This document shows, piece after piece, positions 53,917-62,047 of a stretch of 64,000 nt of DNA. Under the pieces are notes generated by a model. The model was not told the origin of the DNA. It saw only the letters and a list, made by a program, of their open reading frames with translations, and searched no databases. Each line of letters opens with the position of its first letter. The stretch's first letter is position 1. The translations under genes and the position numbers were made by a program. Source of the stretch: Edaphobacter sp. (lineage in GTDB: Bacteria; Acidobacteriota; Terriglobia; Terriglobales; Acidobacteriaceae); the NCBI RefSeq assembly GCF_028283685.1, contig NZ_JAPWKF010000004.1, forward strand, positions 372,001 through 436,000, written 5' to 3'.

Positions 53917-55635
53917 TCAGGCGGCCCGCGTCACCGGCTTGATGCCGCCCGGTGTTGCTGCGGCGATCCTGCGTGTCATCTTCACGCTCGAGTCCTCGCT
54001 GAGGCGGAAGCGGTCGATCTGCTCCTCGAGGGTGACGACGGTGGAGCGCAGCGTCTCGATGCCGGTGGCGGTGGTCGCCATCTCCATGAGGTTGTCGTGG
54101 CTCAGGGAGTGGATGGAATCCAGGCTGGCGGAAGACTGATCGGCCGCCGCAGCCTGCTGCGAGGCGGCGATGGCGATCTGCGCGATCATCTTGTCGACGC
54201 GTTCGGCCATGCCGATGATGCGCTCCAGCGCCTCGCCTGCCTGGTTGGTGGTGACGACGCCCTGCTCGACGGTGCCGGTGCCGCTCTCCATCGAAGCGAT
54301 GGCGACGCGGGTGCGGTCCTGGATCTCCTGGATCATGGTGGCGATCTCTCCCGTGGCCTGTGCGGTGGATTCGGCGAGGCGGCGAACCTCACCGGCGACG
54401 ACGGCGAAGCCTCGGCCGTGATCGCCGGCGCGGGCCGCTTCGATGGCTGCGTTGAGCGCCAGCAGGTTGGTCTTGCGGGCGATCTCGTCGATGACGGTGA
54501 CGATCTGCGAGATGCGCTTGGAGTCCTCACCCAGCAGGCCGACGGTCGAGGAGGTCTCGCTGACGGCAGTGGCGATGGAGTGCATGGAGCCGAGCACCTG
54601 CTTGACGATGTCGCCGCCCTCGCGAGCGGTCTGCGCGGCAGAGCGAGCGGTCTCGGCGGCCGACTGGGTGTGGCGCGAGACCTCGGCGATGGAGGCCGAC
54701 ATCTCCTGCATCGCCGTGGCAGCCTGCTGCGTCTGCTGACTCTGCAGGTCGATGCGCTTGTGGATCTGGTCGGAGGCCGAACGCATGGAGACGGCGTTGC
54801 CGGTCAGCGAGCCTGCGGTGTCGACGACGGTGCCGATGATGTTGGCGAGATTGCCCTGCATCTTTTGCATGGCCTGCGCCAGCGTGCCGATCTGATCGCT
54901 GCTGTAGAGATGCTCAAGGCGGGTGCCGGTCAGGTCACCCTCGGCGATGGCGTCGGCGCGCTCGGCGACTTCGTCGATGGAGCGGGTGATGCGGCGCGAG
55001 AGCATGAAGGAGAAGGTGCCACCAAGGAGGGCGCCGATAATCGTGGCGATCCAGAGCGTCCACAGTGTGGCGGTGTTGGCGCGCTGCAGCTGCTCGATCT
55101 CGAGGTTGGCCTGATGCATCTGCGAGTCGCCCAGATCGCCCGACATGGAGAAGAGCGAGCGCTCGAGCGGCAGGATCTGGTTCTGGAAGGTGTCGTAGGC
55201 CTGCGCGGTGCCCTGCGAGCTCTTCGACTCGTTGAGCTGCTCGACCTTCTCTTCGAGGGCCTTTAACTGGGTCATGTCCGCATCGAGCTGGCGGATGCGC
55301 GTGGCATCGTAGCCCAGGTCGGCCTGCTCGGAGTACTGGCGAAGGCGCGAGACGGACTGGTCGGCCTGGCTCAGGTACTGCTGCCGCGCATGGCGATAGG
55401 CCGCGGCGGTGGCAGGGTCGATGCCGAAGAGCATGTACGACTCCAGCGAATGGATGCTGTAGAGCATGTGCATGCGCAGGTCGCGGGTGGTGGAGTTGAT
55501 GGGGATGTGCTGCGTGGTGGCGCTGGTCGCAAGCCGCGTGGCCTGCTGAATGCGCATGGTGGCGGTGAAGGCGCTGAGCAGCATGGCAAGGATCAGCGCG
55601 CCCGAGGCAAAGCCGAGCTTCGATTCAAGTTTCAT
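53917..55635 (-). CDS. Methyl-accepting chemotaxis protein
   Basis: This 572-residue receptor has two membrane helices (about 8-28, [18 protein letters not shown]; and about 186-206, [18 protein letters not shown]), a four-helix-bundle-type sensing domain between them, then a HAMP domain and the signalling domain with the conserved hairpin tip [44 protein letters not shown]. There is no C-terminal CheR-binding pentapeptide. A GTG 5 codons upstream is a weaker start; MKLESKLG follows GGGAATAACT. No flagellar or che genes are in the window. The ligand is unknown. Confidence 0.93.
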   Translation of the reverse strand: MKLESKLGFASGALILAMLLSAFTATMRIQQATRLATSATTQHIPINSTTRDLRMHMLYSIHSLESYMLFGIDPATAAAYRHARQQYLSQADQSVSRLRQYSEQADLGYDATRIRQLDADMTQLKALEEKVEQLNESKSSQGTAQAYDTFQNQILPLERSLFSMSGDLGDSQMHQANLEIEQLQRANTATLWTLWIATIIGALLGGTFSFMLSRRITRSIDEVAERADAIAEGDLTGTRLEHLYSSDQIGTLAQAMQKMQGNLANIIGTVVDTAGSLTGNAVSMRSASDQIHKRIDLQSQQTQQAATAMQEMSASIAEVSRHTQSAAETARSAAQTAREGGDIVKQVLGSMHSIATAVSETSSTVGLLGEDSKRISQIVTVIDEIARKTNLLALNAAIEAARAGDHGRGFAVVAGEVRRLAESTAQATGEIATMIQEIQDRTRVAIASMESGTGTVEQGVVTTNQAGEALERIIGMAERVDKMIAQIAIAASQQAAAADQSSASLDSIHSLSHDNLMEMATTATGIETLRSTVVTLEEQIDRFRLSEDSSVKMTRRIAAATPGGIKPVTRAA

Positions 55636-55710
55636 AGTTATTCCCGTCACTGAGTTCAGTTGAAAGAAAGTGAATGCGTCTGCCGCAGTCCGATGGACGG
55701 TCTTCGCGGC

Positions 55711-56037
55711 TTAGTGGTCGTCGCCGAAGTTCACATCGACGGTGGCGTCGGTGGTTACGGCGGCAGGCTCAAACTTCCACTGCTTGACGGCGTTCTGGGC
55801 GGCGGTGGCGAGGAGAGCGTGGCCGGACTCGACCTTGGCGTCGGAGACCGAGCCGTCGGGCTGAATGGTGAGGTGCATGACGACGACTCCGCTGACGTGC
55901 ATGCGGCGGGCAAGCTCCGGGTAGATGGGGGCGACCTTGGAGACGGCGCGGCGTGCGGCTGCGTGCGCGAACCCGGTACCGAAGATGAGAGTGGCTAAAA
56001 GAAGCAGATGGGGCGAGCGACGGCGGATGACGGACAT
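55711..56037 (-). CDS. Secreted protein with stand-alone TonB C-terminal domain
   Basis: The 108-residue protein has a signal peptide (HLLLLATLIFGTGFAHA) and then only a TonB C-terminal domain (VAPIYPELARRMHVSGVVVMHLTIQPDGSVSDAKVESGHALLATAAQNAVKQWKFEPA). It lacks the membrane anchor and Pro-rich spacer, so it cannot couple to ExbBD by itself. It may be a free periplasmic domain, or bind another protein. It lies between the chemotaxis receptor gene and a CYTH gene on the minus strand. RBS: AGGAGG. Confidence 0.85.
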   Translation of the reverse strand: MSVIRRRSPHLLLLATLIFGTGFAHAAARRAVSKVAPIYPELARRMHVSGVVVMHLTIQPDGSVSDAKVESGHALLATAAQNAVKQWKFEPAAVTTDATVDVNFGDDH

Positions 56038-56125
56038 GGATGAGCCTCCTGAGGATTCAGAGGGTTCATCGGCGGGGGTTGAGACGGGCGTTAGGGGTGT
56101 TGCAAAAGGGAACCGGAGTGCCGGT

Positions 56126-56746
56126 TCAGGAGACGGGCTCGAGGACGCGGGAGCCGGCGACTTCAGTAAAGGTCAGGTTCTCGGCGGCGCTGGCGGTGCG
56201 CTGCTTCCAGTCGAGGAAGAGCTTGCCGTAGCTGTCGGTGAGGCATGTATTCACGTCGATGCCGAGTTCGACCAGCATGCGGTCGATCCACGAGGTGGGC
56301 CCTTCAAGCTCGGCGTAGTTGCCGATGGGGGTTTCGTCGATGACCAGGTGCGGATGCGATCCGGTTGCGGGATCGAAGGCGGACCACTCGGTGCGGTACT
56401 TCTCGTAGGTAAAGACGGGCTGGTAGCCGAGCTGCTCGAAGACCAGGCCGAGGGCGACGGGGTCGGAGACGGTGGTCTCGGTCTCGATGCGGACTTTATA
56501 GCGCGAGGGGTGTTCGGGGTCTTCGGGCGCGGCGGTGCGCTTGTGCGTGAGCGTGTGCACCTCGCCATACTGGCGGATGCGCAGCAGCTGTTTCTGGGCA
56601 CGAAGGTCGCGCGATGGCGTGTCGTAGAGGATGTTCGATTCGAAGGTGCGCGGCGTGTCGAGATGGAAGCCGAGCTGGGGGAGGAGGTCTTGAAGAGCGG
56701 CGGGATCGGAGAGGGGGAACTTAAGTTCGATCTCTGCGTTCTGCAT
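56126..56746 (-). CDS. CYTH-domain (class IV cyclase/ThTPase-like) protein
   Basis: CYTH proteins fold as a tunnel of eight strands and act on organic triphosphates (adenylate cyclase, thiamine triphosphatase or inorganic triphosphatase). This 206-residue protein carries the N-terminal E-x-E-x-K signature in EIELKFPL, then LRIRQYGEVHTLTHKRTA, and charged strands KVRIETETTV, EKYRTEWS and LVIDETPIGNYAELEGP, consistent with class IV. The longer open frame upstream is antisense to the Sua5 gene and not used. Start MQNAEIE. It is divergent from that gene. Substrate not determined. Confidence 0.88.
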   Translation of the reverse strand: MQNAEIELKFPLSDPAALQDLLPQLGFHLDTPRTFESNILYDTPSRDLRAQKQLLRIRQYGEVHTLTHKRTAAPEDPEHPSRYKVRIETETTVSDPVALGLVFEQLGYQPVFTYEKYRTEWSAFDPATGSHPHLVIDETPIGNYAELEGPTSWIDRMLVELGIDVNTCLTDSYGKLFLDWKQRTASAAENLTFTEVAGSRVLEPVS

Positions 56747-56795
56747 GGGCTGAGTATAGGCCTGTTTTACGCTGCAGTAACGATAGGATTGAGAT

Positions 56796-57839
56796 ATGTC
56801 CGGTGGAAAAACGGAGCGTTTGAGCGGAACGGAGGGAGTGGCCCGCGCGGCGGAGATTCTTCGCAGCGGCGGCACGGTCGCCTTCCCGACTGAGACGGTG
56901 TATGGCCTGGGCGCGAATGCCCTTGATTCCGAAGCAGTTGCGAAGATCTTTGCGGCCAAGGAGCGTCCCGGCTGGGACCCGGTGATCGCGCATGTCGCGG
57001 ACCGGGAGATGGTTTCGCGCGTGGCGGAGGTTCCCGCTGCGGCGGAACTCCTGATGGAGAGATTCTGGCCCGGGCCGTTGACGCTGCTGCTGCCGCGAAC
57101 GGTGGAGGTGCCGGATTCGGTGACGGCGGGACGGCCTCTGGTCGGCGTCCGCATGCCTCGGCATGAGATGGCGCTGGCGCTGATCCGCGAGGCCGGTGTG
57201 CCGTTGGCGGCTCCCAGCGCGAATCGCTTCGGCAGGACGAGCCCGACGACGGCGGAACATGTTCTTGAGGATCTGGATGGGCGCATCGATGCGATTCTGG
57301 ATGGAGGACCGACGAGCGTTGGTGTCGAGTCGACTGTGATTGGGCCTTCTGAGGATGGTGAAGGCTGGGTGATGTATCGGCCGGGCGGCGTCTCGCTGGA
57401 GGAGCTGCAGGCTGTTGTGGGAGTGGGCAACGTCGATGTCTTCCGGCCGGCCGAGTTTGTACGGCCGCCGGAGAGCCTGCCTTCGCCGGGCGTCGGGATC
57501 AGGCACTATGCGCCGCGGGCACGGCTGGTGCTGGTGTTTGAGCCGTCGCGGAAGAAGGTCGCTGCGCGGTTGAGTCTTGTGGAGACCATCGGGGCCCTGA
57601 CAGAGCAGACCGATGAGATCGGCGTGATGCTGCCGGAGGGATGGGAGGCGTCGCGCGCGGCGTTGGTCTATCGCTGGGGCGCATGGGGCGATGCCGAGGC
57701 GCTGGCGCGGCGGTTGTTTGCCGGACTGCGCGAGCTGGATGAGCGCGGCGCGAAGGTGATTATCTGTCCGGTGCCGGAGATGGATGGTATCGGTGAAGCG
57801 ATGCGTGATCGGCTGCGGAAGGCGGCGCGGGAGAAGTAA
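56796..57839 (+). CDS. L-threonylcarbamoyladenylate synthase (Sua5 type)
   Basis: This enzyme makes threonylcarbamoyl-AMP for the t6A37 modification of ANN-reading tRNAs. The 347-residue protein has the YrdC-fold domain (1-210: GGTVAFPTETVYGLGANALDSEAV, VRMPRHEMALALIREAGVPLAAPSANRFGRTSPT) and a C-terminal Sua5 domain (about 230-345, GIRHYAPRARLVLVFEPS). The motif KERPGWDPVIAHV stands where many family members have K-x-R-P-x-x-N-P-L; the Asn is Asp here, as in some relatives. The ATG has a GATATG context. Symbol left open between tsaC and sua5 names. Confidence 0.93.
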   Translation: MSGGKTERLSGTEGVARAAEILRSGGTVAFPTETVYGLGANALDSEAVAKIFAAKERPGWDPVIAHVADREMVSRVAEVPAAAELLMERFWPGPLTLLLPRTVEVPDSVTAGRPLVGVRMPRHEMALALIREAGVPLAAPSANRFGRTSPTTAEHVLEDLDGRIDAILDGGPTSVGVESTVIGPSEDGEGWVMYRPGGVSLEELQAVVGVGNVDVFRPAEFVRPPESLPSPGVGIRHYAPRARLVLVFEPSRKKVAARLSLVETIGALTEQTDEIGVMLPEGWEASRAALVYRWGAWGDAEALARRLFAGLRELDERGAKVIICPVPEMDGIGEAMRDRLRKAAREK

Positions 57840-57845
57840 CGTCGG

Positions 57846-58328
57846 TCAGGTCGTCGCGGGTTCGGTTGCGGCGGTCTGTGTATGAATTCCGGACACACTT
57901 GCCAGATTTTTACGCATGGTCGCGAGGCGGGTGCGGCCGGCTTCGGAGCCTTCGATCAGATGCTGGATGCTGATCATCCACTCGGGCAGATTCATCTGCC
58001 TGCGGAATTCGGCGAGGTAGGGCTGAATCTTGGCGTACTGAAAGTACATCTCCTGGCAGGTGTCGTAGACCAGCCTGGATTCGAGCGCTCCGCTGGCCAC
58101 GAACGCTGCGACCATGTCCCAGTAGCCGTAGACCTGGAGGACGAAGGCTCCGTTTTTGCCTCCGTTGGTGACGATGCTGAAGAGCTCGTCGGCGGAGGCT
58201 GGCAGGAAGTCGCCGCCGATGTAGGAGCGGGCCTCACGCATGGTGGATTCGCGGCGCAGATCGTAGAGCTTCAGGATCAGTTCGGCCTGCCGGATGGAGA
58301 GATCGGAGATGGGACGTTCGTTCAGCAT
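57846..58328 (-). CDS. Uncharacterised helical protein downstream of holB
   Basis: The 160-residue soluble protein is predicted mostly helical (IRQAELILKLYDLRRESTMREARSYIG, LVYDTCQEMYFQYAKIQPYLAEFRRQM). No recognised domain or signal peptide. The start MLNERPIS has GAGG 6 bases upstream; two ATG codons 7 and 8 codons earlier (MMVVTR) could be used. It lies 35 bases after holB and is probably co-transcribed. The function is unknown. Confidence 0.7.
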   Translation of the reverse strand: MLNERPISDLSIRQAELILKLYDLRRESTMREARSYIGGDFLPASADELFSIVTNGGKNGAFVLQVYGYWDMVAAFVASGALESRLVYDTCQEMYFQYAKIQPYLAEFRRQMNLPEWMISIQHLIEGSEAGRTRLATMRKNLASVSGIHTQTAATEPATT

Positions 58329-58363
58329 GGACGGCCTCGTGACGACCATCATAGTCGCAGGGG

Positions 58364-59515
58364 CTAGCGGGAGGAGGTCATGAGCTGTCCTGCGAAGGCG
58401 TCGAGCGAGAGGGAGCGGAGCAGGTTGCGTCGCATACCGCTCCAGACCTGGTCGATGGCGCGGCTGGTCTGTTCGATCCACTGGAAGCTGACGGCCTGGG
58501 ACATGCGCTCGAGATCGGCGCGGATGTCGGTGTTGCGGACGAGCTCCGGGGTGCCGGATTGCAGCAGGAGAAGGTCTTCGAGCAGCAGGGAGAGGGTGCG
58601 CAGCAGCTGGGTGGTCTTCTGCTGGCCTTCGGCTCCGGCGCGGTAGGTCTCGGTCATCTTGAAGAGCGCGGTGTGGTCGGGTTCGGCGATGGCCTGGCGG
58701 AGGAGAAGGAGAGCGTCGCCGCGGGCGGAGATGTAGCCGGTGAGATCGAAGTTGAGTGCCTTGCCTGCGGCGCCCTGCGCGAGGCGGGCGATCAGCGTGC
58801 GTTGTTTGGCGGGCACGTCACTGCGGCGGTCGGCGAGCAGCATTTCAATCTCTTCGACGGGCAAGGCGCCGAGGCGGACGATGGCGCAGCGCGAGCGGAT
58901 GGTGGGCAGCAGCTCGCCGGGGTTTTCGGAGAGCAGGATGATGTGGACCGTTGGCGGCGGCTCTTCGAGGACCTTGAGCAGCGAATTGGCGGCTTCCTTC
59001 ATGAAGCTGGAGGCGGTGATGATGAAGATCTTCTTTGGCGCCTCGGCGGGAAGGTAGTTGGAGGACTGGATGAGGGTGCGGACCTGGCCGAGCTTGATGA
59101 GCAGCTGCGGCGGGTCGGGCGGAATGATGAGGACGTCGGGGTGCGGCTGGACGAGGACGCGGGTCTCTTTCTTGTCGGTCTCGCGGAGGTCGTCGCGGGC
59201 GGCGACGGCCTTGTCGATGGCATCGTCGAGGTCGGTGGCCTGGGCGATGCGGGTGCAGTTGCGGCAGACGCCGCAGAAGTTGGCCAGAGACTGTCCGTTG
59301 GACCAGAGATCGCGGGGCTGACGCTCGCACTCGACGGCCATGGCCAGCATGAGGGCGAGGGTGTACTTTCCGGCACCGGAAGGGCCGGAGAGGATCAGCG
59401 AGTGGGGAAGGCGTCCGTGGGCGATGGAGGTGCGGAGATGCTCGACTGCGGCGGAGTTGCCGAGGAAGTCATTGAAGGTCGCCGGTGCAGTTGCGGTCTG
59501 TTCGATCTCGGCCAT
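58364..59515 (-). CDS. holB: DNA polymerase III delta-prime subunit
   Basis: The delta-prime subunit is a fixed part of the clamp loader. The 383-residue protein opens with FNDFLGNSAAVEHLRTSIAHGRLPHSLILSGPSGAGKYT: Walker A is at 44-51. A zinc-type set CGVCRNCTRIAQ follows, and the SRC motif is IRSRCAIVRLGALP. The start is at MAEIEQT, preceded by GGAGGG; an extended open frame lies upstream. The C-terminal third is divergent helical, as in other delta-prime proteins. A role as gamma/tau is unlikely because there is no C-terminal extension. Confidence 0.9.
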   Translation of the reverse strand: MAEIEQTATAPATFNDFLGNSAAVEHLRTSIAHGRLPHSLILSGPSGAGKYTLALMLAMAVECERQPRDLWSNGQSLANFCGVCRNCTRIAQATDLDDAIDKAVAARDDLRETDKKETRVLVQPHPDVLIIPPDPPQLLIKLGQVRTLIQSSNYLPAEAPKKIFIITASSFMKEAANSLLKVLEEPPPTVHIILLSENPGELLPTIRSRCAIVRLGALPVEEIEMLLADRRSDVPAKQRTLIARLAQGAAGKALNFDLTGYISARGDALLLLRQAIAEPDHTALFKMTETYRAGAEGQQKTTQLLRTLSLLLEDLLLLQSGTPELVRNTDIRADLERMSQAVSFQWIEQTSRAIDQVWSGMRRNLLRSLSLDAFAGQLMTSSR

Positions 59516-59808
59516 GGCTTGCCCTCCCTCTCCCGGTGATTTTACGCAAAGTCTTCGGAAGAAAGGGGATATTGGCGCGGTGCCCAAAGTTATCCGTTGC
59601 GGATGGCTCCTGTCCGAAGAAAGCCCAATTTCATTTTAGAGGATCGCACAGGGCAGATCGGCACTTTCTGCGCGAGCGGGCGGGGCGCCGGAAGTGCCGG
59701 TGTACGAGGGATTAGTTGTTGGGAACCGGATTTTGCGGGCGGGAGGGTGTGTTGACATGACTCGGAGGTGGGATGGTGGCGGGGAGCGGGGCAGGACAGG
59801 ATGAGGCG

Positions 59809-60243
59809 ATGCGATTTCTTCGGCCCCGTCTTCGGTCCCTGATGCTGCTGCCTGCCATGCTCTGCCTGTGCTCGGCCGGGTCATGGGGCGTGGTGAGCAC
59901 GTCGTGGCAGCAGCCGGAGGTGCGCCGCGTGGTTCCGGGAAAGATGACGCTGGGGAAGATGGCGTTGAGCAGGGCTCACAGGCGAGTGCACAGAGGAGAT
60001 GGCGATATCTCCGAGAGCCTGCGGGAGGATGTCGCCCGGCATCCGAAGGACTTCGTGATCTTTCCGTCGCGCATGGCGGCGGGGCATTTTCTGCGCGAGC
60101 ACGTCTCGGAGACGACCCGGGAGACAGAGCCGCGGATGATTCGCAGCGGAGTGGTGGGTTACTGGCAGGGAAAGACGGTGGTGGTGGTGCCGACGATTTC
60201 GAGCATGCTGGATGCGGATGATCCTTCACGGGACAGGAACTAG
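59809..60243 (+). CDS. Small exported protein, unknown
   Basis: The 144-residue product has a signal peptide-like start (FLRPRLRSLMLLPAMLCLCSAGSWGVVS) and a short basic domain rich in Arg and His (KMALSRAHRRVHRGDGDISESLREDVARHPKD) ending with YWQGKTVVVVPTISSMLDADD. No family recognised. An in-frame ATG 12 codons earlier exists. GC-rich codon use is normal. It may be real but there is little to prove it. Confidence 0.5.
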   Translation: MRFLRPRLRSLMLLPAMLCLCSAGSWGVVSTSWQQPEVRRVVPGKMTLGKMALSRAHRRVHRGDGDISESLREDVARHPKDFVIFPSRMAAGHFLREHVSETTRETEPRMIRSGVVGYWQGKTVVVVPTISSMLDADDPSRDRN

Positions 60244-60354
60244 CGCAGACAGGAATTAGCAGGACAGGAGCCGTGGCGCTGCGGCGTTTTTCTTCTCAGA
60301 TCAGAGAAATGATTCGAGCCGTCTTCGACTGCGCCGTTGCGTCACAATAGTGGG

Positions 60355-60750
60355 ATGGATTCGGTTCGTGCAGATAAGTGGCTGTGGGCGGCGCGGTTCT
60401 TCAAGACGCGGGCGCTGGCGTCGAAGGCGTGCGATTTGGGAAGGATTGACTGGCGCAAGGGCGAGATCGCGTGGCAACCGGTGAAGGCCTCGCGCGACGT
60501 GCATGCGGGGGAGATGCTGAAGATCCGCAACGCCGGCGGGGAGTTTGTGATTGAGGTGCTGGCGCTGAGCGAGGTGCGAGGATCGGCTTCGGTGGCGCAG
60601 ACGCTGTATCGCGAGACGGATGAGAGCAAGGCGGCGCGCGCGGCGGTGGTCGAGGCGAAGAAGGCGATTCCGATCTACGAGAGCACGTGGGAGGCAGGTC
60701 GGCCTACGAAGCGGGATCGCCGGGTGATCGATAAATTTCGCGGTCGTTGA
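60355..60750 (+). CDS. S4-domain RNA-binding protein (Hsp15-like)
   Basis: This 131-residue basic protein resembles the heat-shock protein Hsp15, which binds stalled 50S subunits carrying peptidyl-tRNA. The S4 domain is at residues 1-60: MDSVRADKWLWAARFFKTRALASKACDLGRI. A Lys/Arg-rich C-terminal tail follows (KKAIPIYESTWEAGRPTKRDRRVIDKFRGR), the usual Hsp15 ending. An in-frame ATG 6 codons upstream is less likely. No heat-shock promoter recognised. Confidence 0.9.
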   Translation: MDSVRADKWLWAARFFKTRALASKACDLGRIDWRKGEIAWQPVKASRDVHAGEMLKIRNAGGEFVIEVLALSEVRGSASVAQTLYRETDESKAARAAVVEAKKAIPIYESTWEAGRPTKRDRRVIDKFRGR

Positions 60751-61075
60751 GGAATGTGGCGGCTCGATGGGTGGACGGACAGACGTGGTCGGAAAACAGG
60801 TCCGTCCACGGCGCTTTCGTTCCTTCGGCACGCCCCAACAACTGGCGGCGGGGAGCCACTTCTTTCTCAAGGCTAGCAGCCACTTTCGTAACAAGATAAT
60901 CAGCTGCGCTCGTTCAGCCGTGGTCAAATCTGCGATCAGGCTGTTCTCGTTCTCAAAATGTTCGGGGAATGAGAACCTCTAAGAGCTTTCATTCAAGCAA
61001 ATCGCTAGAGTGGATTTCCGGCTGTATAGCAAAACGGAGAAGCCGGCACTTCGAGAAGCCGTCTATGATTCCTGG
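60751..61075. other. 325-base intergenic region before the binding-protein/kinase pair
   Basis: A 10-bp inverted repeat GTGGACGGAC..GTCCGTCCAC (60771-60780 and 60800-60809) with a 19-base loop lies just past the S4 gene and could end it. At 60943-60976 two tandem GTTCTC motifs face an inverted GAGAAC, an operator-like pattern upstream of the sensor pair. No gene fits elsewhere. Confidence 0.6.
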
Positions 61076-62047
61076 ATGAGCTGCAAGGCCTGGATTCCAC
61101 CTGCAATCCTTTTGACTGCACTTGTGCTCATGGTTGGGTGCAGGCACAAGGATTTCGACAATGTTATCTATGCGATTCCGCGCGATGCGTCGGGGTCGTT
61201 GTACGTCATGGAGCATGCCGGCATGACTCACGCGGCCGAGCGTGCGGGCATGAAGATCTATTGGAACGGCCCACGCGGCAGCGATGATACGGAGCAGGAG
61301 ATTGAACTGGTGGAGCGCGCGATCGGGCAGCGTAATGCCGGCATCGTGCTTACACCGACGGCCGCATTCGCACTGGACACAGCAATCCAGCGCGCACTGA
61401 CTGAAAAGATCCCAGTCGTCATCCTGGGGGCGCCGATCCCCTTTCCTCCCGACCCAAATCTCACGTTTGTGCTGACCGATCTGGATATGTCGGCACGGCT
61501 TACGGCAGAGCATCTATGCAACATGGGAGAGACCGTGGGCGAGGTGGCCGTGACCGGCATCGATCCTGTCACGCCGGGAAGCACGACGTTGGTGTCTTCG
61601 TTCGAGAAGCATCTTGCGCAGTGTGCTCCAGCTCTCCGTATCGTCAGCAAGGTGGGAGGAGCAGGGACAATTGGACAGGCGGAGATGACGACCGCGAAGA
61701 TATTACGCGAGCATCCAAAGCTAGTTGCCCTCTTTGCTCTCAACAGCACGGGAACGATCGGCGGAGCTACGGCGCTGCGAAGTATGCATCGCGGCGGAGT
61801 GCATCTGGTTAGCACGGATTACACGCAGGAACAGTTGAACCTGTTGCGGCGGGGTATTGTCGATGGGTTGATTGTGTCCAATATGCGGGCGATGGGAGAG
61901 AGGGCCGTCGAAAATATTGCGGCGTTGCGGAGAGGTCAGCCGGCCCCAGCAGTCTCTGTCTTCGAGCCAGTATTGATTACACAAAAGAACATGGATAGTG
62001 AGCCGATAAAAACTCTACTGAAGATGGACTGGAGAGCCTTGCCATGA
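61076..62047 (+). CDS. Periplasmic sugar-binding-type lipoprotein coupled to a sensor kinase
   Basis: The product of about 323 residues belongs to the LacI/galactose-binding-protein type I fold. It begins with a lipoprotein signal (SCKAWIPPAILLTALVLMVGC, Cys22) so it should be tethered in the periplasm. The fold follows: IYAIPRDASGSLYVMEHAGMTHAAERAGMKIYWNG, GIVLTPTAAFAL, LTFVLTDLDMSARLTAEHLC, and GTIGGATALRSMHRGGVHLVSTDYTQEQLNLL. A GTG 22 codons upstream is another start. The stop overlaps the next gene's ATG as ATGA. No ABC permease is present, so the protein is likely a sensor partner rather than a transport one. Ligand unknown. Confidence 0.85.
   Translation: MSCKAWIPPAILLTALVLMVGCRHKDFDNVIYAIPRDASGSLYVMEHAGMTHAAERAGMKIYWNGPRGSDDTEQEIELVERAIGQRNAGIVLTPTAAFALDTAIQRALTEKIPVVILGAPIPFPPDPNLTFVLTDLDMSARLTAEHLCNMGETVGEVAVTGIDPVTPGSTTLVSSFEKHLAQCAPALRIVSKVGGAGTIGQAEMTTAKILREHPKLVALFALNSTGTIGGATALRSMHRGGVHLVSTDYTQEQLNLLRRGIVDGLIVSNMRAMGERAVENIAALRRGQPAPAVSVFEPVLITQKNMDSEPIKTLLKMDWRALP

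Noticed and set aside
60767..60982. Plus-strand open frame of 71 codons after the S4 gene
   Set aside because: It covers an inverted repeat and has no ribosome-binding site or family match.
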